This document shows positions 1 to 6,340 of a stretch of DNA of 9,537 nucleotides, in pieces. The notes under the pieces are model-generated. The model had not been told where the DNA came from. It saw only the letters and a list, made by a program, of their open reading frames with translations, and did not search any database. The stretch's first letter is position 1. Each line of letters begins with the position of its first letter. The stretch is from an uncultured delta proteobacterium (GTDB lineage Bacteria > Myxococcota_A > Polyangia > Polyangiales > Ga0077539), in contig CAIOSS010000045.1 in NCBI GenBank assembly GCA_903860995.1, positions 1-9,537 on the forward strand, in the 5' to 3' direction. Both the position numbers and the translations under genes were made by a program.

Positions 1-84
1 CGACCTCGCGCGCTAAGCCCGTCCGTCCGCGGTGGATGGCCGACGTCATCGCGGCCCCTCGACGGGCGCCGCGGGAATGCACTA

Positions 85-104
85 ACGTCGCCCCAGTGCG
101 ACGT
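85..104. other. 7-bp perfect inverted repeat upstream of gene 1
   Basis: ACGTCGC (85-91) and GCGACGT (98-104) are exact reverse complements around a six-base spacer, and the element ends 54 bases before the start of gene 1. The right arm lies inside CGACGTCA (99-106), which also occurs at 41-48. It could be a regulator-binding dyad or a small 5'-UTR hairpin. In DNA this GC-rich such dyads arise by chance, and no convincing -35/-10 pair was found near it, so the functional reading is speculative. Confidence 0.25.
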
Positions 105-143
105 CAGGTGCTCCTGCGCGTCGCTGCCCCACACACCCACCCC

Positions 144-150
144 GAAGAGG
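144..150 (+). promoter_or_regulatory. Ribosome binding site deciding the start of gene 1
   Basis: GAAGAGG lies eight bases before the ATG at 159. This purine-rich Shine-Dalgarno-like site supports 159 as the start over the in-frame ATG at 36, which would add 41 Arg/Pro-rich residues ahead of a good signal peptide. Gene 2 has a GAGG core (2151-2154) with the same eight-base spacing. Confidence 0.6.
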
Positions 151-158
151 CCCCTCCG

Positions 159-1916
159 ATGATCGCCCTGGGTCGACTCCAGCGCCTGCTGCCCACCGTC
201 TGCACGCTCGCCGCCGCGCTGCTCATCGTCCCCCCGGACGCGCAGGCCATCCCGCTGCTCAACGGCTTCGGCGGGCCCAACGGCTACGGCACCCCCGACC
301 ACTGCGTGCACCCCAACGACGACGGCTCGTACGCGGGCGCCGACGGGACAGGCGACCCGGTGGCGATCGACCTGCGGCCGGCGTTCACCGGGGGCCTGAG
401 GTTCTTCGGGCGAACCTTCAACAGCTTCTTTCTCAACACCAACGGCAACATCACCTTCAACGCGGCGCTGTTCACGTACACACCGCAGCCGTTTCCGGTC
501 GCCGAGCAGCCGATGATCGCGCCGTGGTGGGCCGACGTCGACACGCGCGGCGGTGGCCAGCCCACCCGCAACACGATCTGCTACCACATCGAGCCCAACC
601 GCATCGTCATCACCTGGAACAACGTCGGGTACTTCAACGCCCAGAACAACCGGCTGAACGACTTCCAGATGGTGCTCTCGACCTCGGGCACCTGCACCAC
701 CGGCGGCGACTTCGACGTGGAGTTTCGCTACAACCGCTGCGAGTGGACCACCGGCTCCGCCTCGGGCGGCAACGAGGTGGGCCTCGGCGGCACGCCCGCG
801 CAGGTGGGCTTCGACGCGGGCAACCGGATGAACATCGTGGCCCTCCCGATGTCGCGCACGATGGCGATCCTCGACGTGTGCCGCACCTCCAACGTCCCCG
901 GCGGCGCGCCCGGGCTCTACCGCTTCCAGATCCGCGGCGGCATGGTGGGCGCCGGCTGCACCGGCGCGGGCCAGCCCTGCACCGTGGCCGGCCAGATGGG
1001 CGCCTGCGGCATGGGCGTGACCATCTGCTCGGGCATGAGCACCACCTGCGCGCAGGTCAACCGCCCGCGCCCCCGCAGCTGCAACGGCTTCGACAACGAC
1101 TGCGACGGCATGATCGACGAGGGCAACGACCTCTGCCCGACCAACCAGGTGTGCGACCGCGGGCAGTGCGTCGAGCGCTGCCAGCCCGAGCTCGGCTGCC
1201 TCACGGGCCGCTCGTGCTCCGACCGCGGCACCTGCGTCGAGACCTCCTGCCTCGACGTCACCTGCCCCGCAGGCCAGCGCTGCGCCGGCGGGCGCTGCAC
1301 CGGCATCTGCGACGGAGTCAACTGCCCGTGGGCGCAGGCGTGCCGCGCCGGCCGCTGCGTCAACCCCTGCGCCGACGTGGTGTGCGACGGCCGCGACGTC
1401 TGCGACGGCGACCCCCGCTCGATGACCTTCGGACAGTGTGTCCCCGGCTGCCAGTGCCGCCCCTGCGCCGCGGGCCAGACCTGCCAGCCGGACGGGCAAT
1501 GCACCGTCGACGCGTGCACGGGCGTCACGTGCCCGTCGGGCGCGCACTGCGAAGAGGGCACCTGCCGCGACTCCTGCGCGACGGCGCCGGACACCCGGCT
1601 CTGCCCCAACAGCGAGGTGTGCCGCGTTGGGGAGTGCGTGCCGGGCGCGATGGCTCCCCTCGACGCGGGCGTCGCCCCGACCCGCGACGCGGGCGCCCGG
1701 GCGGACGTGGGTCGCGTCGCCGACGCGGGCCGGGACGCCGGGCGCGACAGCGGAGCGCGGGTCGACAGCGGCTCCAACCTCCGCTGGACCCAGGGCTCCA
1801 CCGGGTGCACCTGCCGCGTCGGCGTGACGGCGCGCAGCCCGCGCTGGCCCTTCGCGGCGATCGCCCTGGGCGCCGCCCTCGCGCTGCGCCGCCGCCGCCG
1901 CTCCGCTCGCCGCTGA
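159..1916 (+). CDS. Secreted NIDO-domain, Cys-rich protein with MYXO-CTERM anchor (paralog 1)
   Basis: Probable surface protein of 585 residues; no enzymatic motif is visible. A signal peptide (hydrophobic core about 12-25) ends in AQA, cleaved near residue 30. Residues about 70-261 resemble the extracellular nidogen (NIDO) domain, with PWWADVD at 122-128 matching its W-x-D hallmark. CNGFDNDCDGMIDEG (308-322) is a MopE-like putative metal-binding motif. It opens a Cys-rich stretch to about 493 made of EGF-like units of the form C-x-x-V-x-C-P-x-x-x-x-C-x-x-G-x-C. A D/A/G/R-rich linker (about 502-539) precedes GCTC (549-552), a hydrophobic segment and RRRRR (577-581): a MYXO-CTERM tail. In that family the tail is processed by a myxosortase at the conserved cysteine and the protein is delivered to the surface. 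The start at 159 is chosen over 36 because of its RBS and signal peptide. The adjacent gene at 2163 is a close paralog. Adhesion or recognition is inferred only. Confidence 0.88.
   Translation: MIALGRLQRLLPTVCTLAAALLIVPPDAQAIPLLNGFGGPNGYGTPDHCVHPNDDGSYAGADGTGDPVAIDLRPAFTGGLRFFGRTFNSFFLNTNGNITFNAALFTYTPQPFPVAEQPMIAPWWADVDTRGGGQPTRNTICYHIEPNRIVITWNNVGYFNAQNNRLNDFQMVLSTSGTCTTGGDFDVEFRYNRCEWTTGSASGGNEVGLGGTPAQVGFDAGNRMNIVALPMSRTMAILDVCRTSNVPGGAPGLYRFQIRGGMVGAGCTGAGQPCTVAGQMGACGMGVTICSGMSTTCAQVNRPRPRSCNGFDNDCDGMIDEGNDLCPTNQVCDRGQCVERCQPELGCLTGRSCSDRGTCVETSCLDVTCPAGQRCAGGRCTGICDGVNCPWAQACRAGRCVNPCADVVCDGRDVCDGDPRSMTFGQCVPGCQCRPCAAGQTCQPDGQCTVDACTGVTCPSGAHCEEGTCRDSCATAPDTRLCPNSEVCRVGECVPGAMAPLDAGVAPTRDAGARADVGRVADAGRDAGRDSGARVDSGSNLRWTQGSTGCTCRVGVTARSPRWPFAAIALGAALALRRRRRSARR
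657..941 (+). repeat. Tracts nearly identical to paralog 2 (copy A)
   Basis: Within the NIDO-coding part of gene 1, bases 657-755 match 2664-2762 with three mismatches, all clustered at two adjacent codons (ACC-GGC versus CGC-GTC). Bases 837-941 match 2841-2945 with a single synonymous difference. Flanking parts of the two genes, such as the linker and the signal peptide, are far more divergent. The pattern fits a tandem duplication with later gene conversion or strong local constraint. Confidence 0.8.
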
Positions 1917-2162
1917 ATCCCTCCGAGACCCCCTCCCGCTCGAACCCGTCACCCCCCTCCCGCGCGGCGGCACTGATCGTCGACCGCGCAGGTCTCGCAC
2001 ACCCTCGACGGAACCAACGACGCTGCGCTATGGTCGCGGCAATCTCGTCGGCGGGGCTTCTGTTGCATCCGCGCGCCGACGTCGCCTTCCCTTGCGCGCT
2101 TTGCCATCGCCGAGATCCGCCGGTGGTGAAGCCCGCGTTGACGCAGAAGTGAGGCATCGTCC

Positions 2163-3941
2163 ATGACCGCCCCGGGCAAGCTCAGAACCGTTCTCCATGC
2201 GTGCGCCGCGGTCGCGGTGACCTCCCTCATCGCATCCGCCGCGCAGGCCATTCCCCTGCTCAACGGCTTCGGTGGTCCGACGGGCTACGGCACCGTCGAC
2301 CACTGCGTGCACCCCAACGACGACGGCTCCTACGCCGGCCCGCCTCCGACCGCGGGCTTCCCGGCGGTGCCCATCGACCTGCGGCCGGCCTTCCCCACGG
2401 GCCTCACCTTCTTCGGCCGCACCTTCAACAACTTCTATCTCAACAACAACGGCAACATCACCTTCAGCGGCGCCCTCGGCACCTTCACCCCCGCGGCGTT
2501 TCCCATCGCCAACCAGCCGATGATCGCGCCGTGGTGGGCCGACGTCGACACCAGCGCCGGCGGCCAGCCGACCACCAACTCGGTGTGCTTCCACATCGAG
2601 CCCAACCGCATCGTCGTCACATGGCACAACGTCGGGTACTTCCCCGCGCGCAACAACCGCCTCAACGACTTCCAGATGGTGCTCTCGACCTCGGGCACCT
2701 GCACCCGCGTCGGCGACTTCGACGTGGAGTTTCGCTACAACCGCTGCGAGTGGACCACCGGCGGCGCCTCGGGTGGCGTCGACGGCCTCGGCGGCACGCC
2801 CGCCCAGGTGGGCTTCGACGCGGGCAACCGGATGAACTACGTGGCCCTCCCGATGTCGCGCACGATGGCGATCCTCGACGTGTGCCGCACCTCCAACGTC
2901 CCCGGCGGGGCGCCCGGGCTCTACCGCTTCCAGATCCGCGGCGGCGACATCGCGGGCGGCTGCACCGGCGCCGGCCTGCCCTGCACCGTCCCCGGCCAGA
3001 TGGGCGCCTGCGGCATGGGCGTGACCTTCTGCGCGGGCATGGGCACGGCCTGCCAGCAGGTCAACCAGCCGCGTCCGCGGGCCTGCAACGGCTTCGACAA
3101 CGACTGCGACGGCGCGCCCGACGAGGGCGACGACCTCTGCGGCACCAACCGGGTGTGCGACCGCGGGCAGTGCGTCAACCGCTGCCAGCCCGAGCTCGGC
3201 TGCCTCATCGGGCAGACCTGCTCGACGCGCGGCACCTGCGTCGAGACCGCGTGCATCGACGTCGACTGCCCCGTGGGCGAGCGCTGCTCCGACGGCCGCT
3301 GCATTGGCATCTGCGACGGCGTCTCCTGCCCGTACTCCCAGGTGTGCCGCGCCGGCCGATGCCTCAACCCCTGCCAGGGGGTCGTGTGCGACGGCCGCGA
3401 CGTGTGCGACAGCACCCCGACCTCAGCCACCTTCGGCCAGTGCATCCCGGGCTGCCAGTGCCGCCCCTGCGCCGAGGGCGCGAGCTGCCAGCCCGACGGC
3501 TACTGCAGCGAAGACCTCTGCACGGGCATCACCTGCCCCACGGGCACCTACTGCCTCCGCGGCGAGTGCCGCGACTCGTGCGAGGCGCCGCCGGACACCA
3601 TCCTCTGCCCGCCCGGTGAGGTCTGCCGCGACGGCAGCTGCGTGCCGGGCGTCCGCCCCGTCCCGGTGCGCGACGCGGGCGTGACCGACGCCGCCGCCAC
3701 CACCGACGTCGTGGTCGTGCGTGACGCCGGACGCGACGCCGGTCGCGACGCGGCCAACGATGTGGGCGTCGACGGCAGCGCCCCGGCCGACGCCGGCAGC
3801 GTGCCCCTCCTTCCGCCCTCCGACCGCGGCTGCGGCTGCCGCGCCGCCTCCCCCGACGCCAACCCCTCCTGGGGCCTCGGCGCGCTCGCCTTCGGCGCGG
3901 TCATCGCCGTCCGTCGGCGCCGCCGCCGGGCCCGGGCCTGA
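2163..3941 (+). CDS. Secreted NIDO-domain, Cys-rich protein with MYXO-CTERM anchor (paralog 2)
   Basis: A 592-residue paralog of the gene at 159, co-oriented and separated by 246 bases. It has the same order of parts: a signal peptide ending in AQA (27-29); a NIDO-like domain (about 70-261) with PWWADVD at 123-129; the MopE-like motif CNGFDNDCDGAPDEG at 308-322; EGF-like Cys units to about 495; an Asp/Ala/Val-rich linker (about 503-547); and GCGC (556-559) followed by a hydrophobic segment and RRRRRR (584-589), a typical MYXO-CTERM anchor. The MopE motif sits at residue 308 in both proteins, so the upstream halves are almost collinear. The linker and mature N-terminal loop differ most. GAGG at 2151-2154 is eight bases before the ATG. 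The 246-base upstream gap shows no strong promoter or hairpin, so separate transcription is possible but unproven. The likely role is an anchored surface protein with an unknown ligand. Confidence 0.9.
   Translation: MTAPGKLRTVLHACAAVAVTSLIASAAQAIPLLNGFGGPTGYGTVDHCVHPNDDGSYAGPPPTAGFPAVPIDLRPAFPTGLTFFGRTFNNFYLNNNGNITFSGALGTFTPAAFPIANQPMIAPWWADVDTSAGGQPTTNSVCFHIEPNRIVVTWHNVGYFPARNNRLNDFQMVLSTSGTCTRVGDFDVEFRYNRCEWTTGGASGGVDGLGGTPAQVGFDAGNRMNYVALPMSRTMAILDVCRTSNVPGGAPGLYRFQIRGGDIAGGCTGAGLPCTVPGQMGACGMGVTFCAGMGTACQQVNQPRPRACNGFDNDCDGAPDEGDDLCGTNRVCDRGQCVNRCQPELGCLIGQTCSTRGTCVETACIDVDCPVGERCSDGRCIGICDGVSCPYSQVCRAGRCLNPCQGVVCDGRDVCDSTPTSATFGQCIPGCQCRPCAEGASCQPDGYCSEDLCTGITCPTGTYCLRGECRDSCEAPPDTILCPPGEVCRDGSCVPGVRPVPVRDAGVTDAAATTDVVVVRDAGRDAGRDAANDVGVDGSAPADAGSVPLLPPSDRGCGCRAASPDANPSWGLGALAFGAVIAVRRRRRRARA
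2664..2945 (+). repeat. Tracts nearly identical to paralog 1 (copy B)
   Basis: This is the counterpart of 657-941. The blocks 2664-2762 and 2841-2945 are almost identical to gene 1, while the stretch between them carries an indel (NEVGLGG in gene 1, VDGLGG here) and more substitutions. See copy A for mismatch details. Confidence 0.8.
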
Positions 3942-4007
3942 GCGCCGGGCCGCCGTCCCATTACTTCCCCTCGTAAAACCCTCTCGACGTTGGAGCCTGG
4001 AACCTCG

Positions 4008-6143
4008 ATGAAGCAATCGAAGCTCGCCCCTGTGGTGTGTGCCTGCCTTGCCTCGTTCGCCCTCGCGCACTGCGGTGACGACGCCGACGTGCCCACGCCG
4101 GGCGGCAACAACTGCGCGGCCCTCGCCAGCATGGTGCCCGGGTCGTGGCGCGTGGTGCCGAGCGGCACGACGGACAGCATCCTGTCGCTCTGGGCCTCGG
4201 CGCCCGACCGGATGTACCTCGTCGGCGAGCAGAGCATCCGGCGCTACAGCGGCACGGCCTGGGTCGACGGTCCGGCGGTGGAGTTCGCGGACGAGATGGG
4301 GGCGAGGTCGTTTCGCCTCGTGTCCGTCGGCGGCTTCGGGGACACGGTGTTCGGCGGCGGCGTGACGGTGCCCCCGGCGGGCTCGGCGGAGGCGGGCTTC
4401 GGACAGCTGGTTCGCTTCCCGGTGACGGGGGCTATGCCGCCGAGCGCCAGCGCCCCGGTGATGGCGATGCTGGGCGGCACCGAGCTGCGGATGTTCTGGG
4501 GCAGCTCCGCAACGGACATCTGGGCCGTCGGCGCCGACCAGGCCTGGCACTACGACGGCATGCGCTGGGCGAACACCTCCATGGGCATCGCGCCGGGCAG
4601 CGACCTGCAGGCCATCTACGGCTTCGGGGCGAGGGACCTCTGGGCCGTCGGCGCCAAGGTCTACCGCGGCAACGGCACCACCTGGACCGAGCAGCCCGTC
4701 GGCGGCTCGACCTACTACTACGGCGTCTGGGGCTCGGCGGCGAACGACGTCTGGCTGGTCGGCACGAGCGCCGCGCAGCGCTGGAACGGCACGGCCTTCA
4801 CCCGGGTGCTCACGGGCACCACGGGCACGCTGCGCGCGGTCTGGGGCAGCAGCGCGACGGACGTCTGGGCCGTCGGCGCGGGCGGCACCGCGGTGCACTG
4901 GAACGGCGCGGCCTGGGGCGCGGTGCCCTCGATGGCGACCCGCGACCTGCGGGCGATCTGGGGCTTCAGCGCTAACAACATCTGGGCGGTGGGCGACAAC
5001 GGGACGGTGGTCAACTACACGGCCACCAGCGCGCCGCGCCCCGCGGGCAACTGCAACCAGAACACCGGGATGACCAACTTCGGCGACGGCATGGGCCTGC
5101 GCCTCGCGGCCACCTCGCAGACCATCTGCGCGCGCCGCGGCAACGGGACGGCCGCGTGCTGGGGCGCCAACAACAACGGGATGATCGCCGACGGCACCCG
5201 GGAGACCCGCTCGACCCCGACGAACATCATGGGCCTCACGGACGTGGTCGACGTCGCGGTGGGCCGCTTCCACGGCTGCGCGGTGAAGGCCGACGGCACG
5301 GCGTGGTGCTGGGGTGTCGGGCGCAGCGGGCAGATCGGCAACGGGATGATGGTCGACCAGGCGACCCCGGTGCAGGTGCAGGGGGTCAGCGAGGCGCTCT
5401 CCGTGGCGGTGGGCGACGCGCACTCGTGCGTGGTGCGGCGCAACGGGTCGGCCTCGTGCTGGGGCGCCAACGCCGACGGCCAGGTGGGTGACGGCACCAA
5501 CTCCAACCGCTCGTTCGCGGTGACCGTGTCCGGCCCGACGGACTTCCTCCAGATCGATGCGGGCCCCAACCACACCTGCGGCATCCGCTCCAACGGCGGC
5601 GTGGCGTGCTGGGGCCGCGGCACCCAGGGGCAGCTCGGCAACGGGATGCGCATGACCAGCGCGACCCCCGTCGAGGCGACCGGCATCGCCGACGCGCTCG
5701 CGATCTCCACGGGCCTCGGCCACACGTGCGTCGCGCGCAACTCGGGCGCGGTGTTCTGCTGGGGCGCCAACGCCGACGGGCAGCTGGGCGACGGCACCAT
5801 GATGGACCGCCCCTCGCCGACCGCGGTGGCGGGCATCACCACGGCCCTGGGCGTGGGGGCGGGCGAGAAGCACTCGTGCGTGCTGCTCCGCTCGGGCGCG
5901 GCGCAGTGCTGGGGCAACAACGCCACCGGCCAGCTGGGCACCGGCACCACCGCCAACAGCCTCGCCCCGGTGGCGGTCACCGGGGTCGACCGGGCCATCG
6001 CGATCGTGACGGGCTTTGGCTTCTCGTGCGCCCTGCGCGGCAGCGGCGAGGTGCTCTGCTGGGGCAGCAACATGAACGGCCAGCTCGGTCGCGGAAACGT
6101 CGGCGGCAACGGCGAGACGCCCGCGCGGGTGACGGGCCTGTAG
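4008..6143 (+). CDS. Probable lipoprotein with two beta-propeller-like repeat regions (RCC1 type at the C-terminus)
   Basis: A 711-residue exported protein. The ATG at 4008 begins a short signal (MKQSKLAP, then a hydrophobic stretch) ending in LAHC at 19-22 followed by GDD. This looks like a lipobox, but the -1 His is unusual. A TTG at 3990 would add six residues ahead of the signal; GGAA (3999-4002) and GGAG (3992-3995) are weak RBS candidates for the ATG. Residues about 62-338 hold about six or seven repeats centred on W-G-x-x-A-x-D-x-W-A-V-G. Residues 362-711 hold seven RCC1-type units, each exactly 50 residues, with C-x9-C-W-G and N-x-x-G-Q-L-G-x-G-T. RCC1 repeats normally form a seven-bladed propeller, so two propellers in tandem are inferred. 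The paired cysteines suit an oxidising, extracytoplasmic location. No catalytic motif is seen; the role is probably binding or scaffolding. It lies 66 bases after gene 2 and may be co-transcribed with it. Confidence 0.87.
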   Translation: MKQSKLAPVVCACLASFALAHCGDDADVPTPGGNNCAALASMVPGSWRVVPSGTTDSILSLWASAPDRMYLVGEQSIRRYSGTAWVDGPAVEFADEMGARSFRLVSVGGFGDTVFGGGVTVPPAGSAEAGFGQLVRFPVTGAMPPSASAPVMAMLGGTELRMFWGSSATDIWAVGADQAWHYDGMRWANTSMGIAPGSDLQAIYGFGARDLWAVGAKVYRGNGTTWTEQPVGGSTYYYGVWGSAANDVWLVGTSAAQRWNGTAFTRVLTGTTGTLRAVWGSSATDVWAVGAGGTAVHWNGAAWGAVPSMATRDLRAIWGFSANNIWAVGDNGTVVNYTATSAPRPAGNCNQNTGMTNFGDGMGLRLAATSQTICARRGNGTAACWGANNNGMIADGTRETRSTPTNIMGLTDVVDVAVGRFHGCAVKADGTAWCWGVGRSGQIGNGMMVDQATPVQVQGVSEALSVAVGDAHSCVVRRNGSASCWGANADGQVGDGTNSNRSFAVTVSGPTDFLQIDAGPNHTCGIRSNGGVACWGRGTQGQLGNGMRMTSATPVEATGIADALAISTGLGHTCVARNSGAVFCWGANADGQLGDGTMMDRPSPTAVAGITTALGVGAGEKHSCVLLRSGAAQCWGNNATGQLGTGTTANSLAPVAVTGVDRAIAIVTGFGFSCALRGSGEVLCWGSNMNGQLGRGNVGGNGETPARVTGL
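4191..5021 (+). repeat. N-terminal W-G-x-x-A-x-D-x-W-A-V-G repeat array
   Basis: Clear copies begin at residues 163 (FWGSSATDIWAVG), 203, 240, 278 and 317 of the gene-3 protein, 37-40 residues apart. A weaker copy begins at 62 (LWASAPDRMYLVG) and a very degenerate one near 105. Each is followed by an aromatic-Asn/Asp-Gly element (HYDG, RWNG, HWNG). Tryptophan-rich short repeats of this kind are common in exported myxobacterial proteins and suggest propeller blades. The count of seven is an inference that depends on the degenerate copy. Confidence 0.65.
5091..6140 (+). repeat. Seven tandem 150-bp RCC1 units without indels
   Basis: TGCTGGGG (Cys-Trp-Gly) recurs at 5157, 5307, 5457, 5607, 5757, 5907 and 6057, exactly 150 bases apart, and the array ends at the last sense codon. 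Each unit codes for 50 residues with two cysteines ten residues apart. The number seven equals the blade count of a canonical RCC1 propeller. Units differ from one another in most variable positions, so this is an old array and not a fresh expansion. Confidence 0.9.
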
Positions 6144-6161
6144 GCTCGAGGCGCTCGAGTC
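6143..6161 (+). other. Short hairpin directly after gene 3
   Basis: CTCGAG (6145-6150), GCG, CTCGAG (6154-6159) folds into a six-pair stem with a three-base loop. It extends by a G-T pair (6144/6160) and a G-C pair (6143/6161), the last using the final base of the stop codon. No T-run follows, so on its own it is a poor intrinsic terminator. It may protect the 3' end or act together with the larger hairpin downstream. Confidence 0.4.
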
Positions 6162-6187
6162 ACCGGCCCTGGCAACGGGGTCGTGAG

Positions 6188-6244
6188 GAAGGCCCCTCCG
6201 GGCTCCGTTCTGCGGCGACGCGGCGGGGGCCCGCAGGGGCCTTC
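6188..6244 (+). terminator. Probable terminator hairpin in the convergent gap
   Basis: GAAGGCCCCT (6188-6197) and AGGGGCCTTC (6235-6244) form a perfect ten-pair stem. Inside it, after one C/C mismatch, CGGGC (6199-6203) pairs with GCCCG (6229-6233). The downstream run TTCGTCTTGT is only moderately T-rich. The element lies 45 bases after the gene-3 stop and 97 bases beyond the stop of the oppositely oriented gene 4, where a shared terminator is expected. The 3' tail on the minus strand is not T-rich, so termination in that direction is less certain. Confidence 0.6.
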
Positions 6245-6340
6245 GTCTTGTGGAGAGTGTGAGGGAAGGGGACCGGGAGCAGAGGGGGCGCAGAGGCCAG
6301 ACGGGGCCCCGCGAGCGCGGAGCCCGCGGGGATCGGGTTC

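Noticed and set aside
36..158. Upstream in-frame ATG at 36 as the start of gene 1
   Set aside because: It would place 41 Arg/Pro-rich residues before an obvious signal peptide, while ATG 159 has GAAGAGG at proper spacing.
1981..2040. Possible promoter for gene 2 (TCGACG at 2005, CTATGG at 2028)
   Set aside because: Both elements are poor matches to consensus, and such pairs are expected by chance. I see no basis to call a promoter.
524..2152. A 542-codon plus-strand frame overlapping gene 1
   Set aside because: The translation is Arg/Pro/His-rich low-complexity sequence in an alternate frame of a gene with recognised domains. It lacks any signal or family.
3990..4007. TTG at 3990 as the start of gene 3
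   Set aside because: It adds six residues in front of a signal that starts well at ATG 4008, and GGAG/GGAA lie downstream of this TTG and upstream of the ATG.
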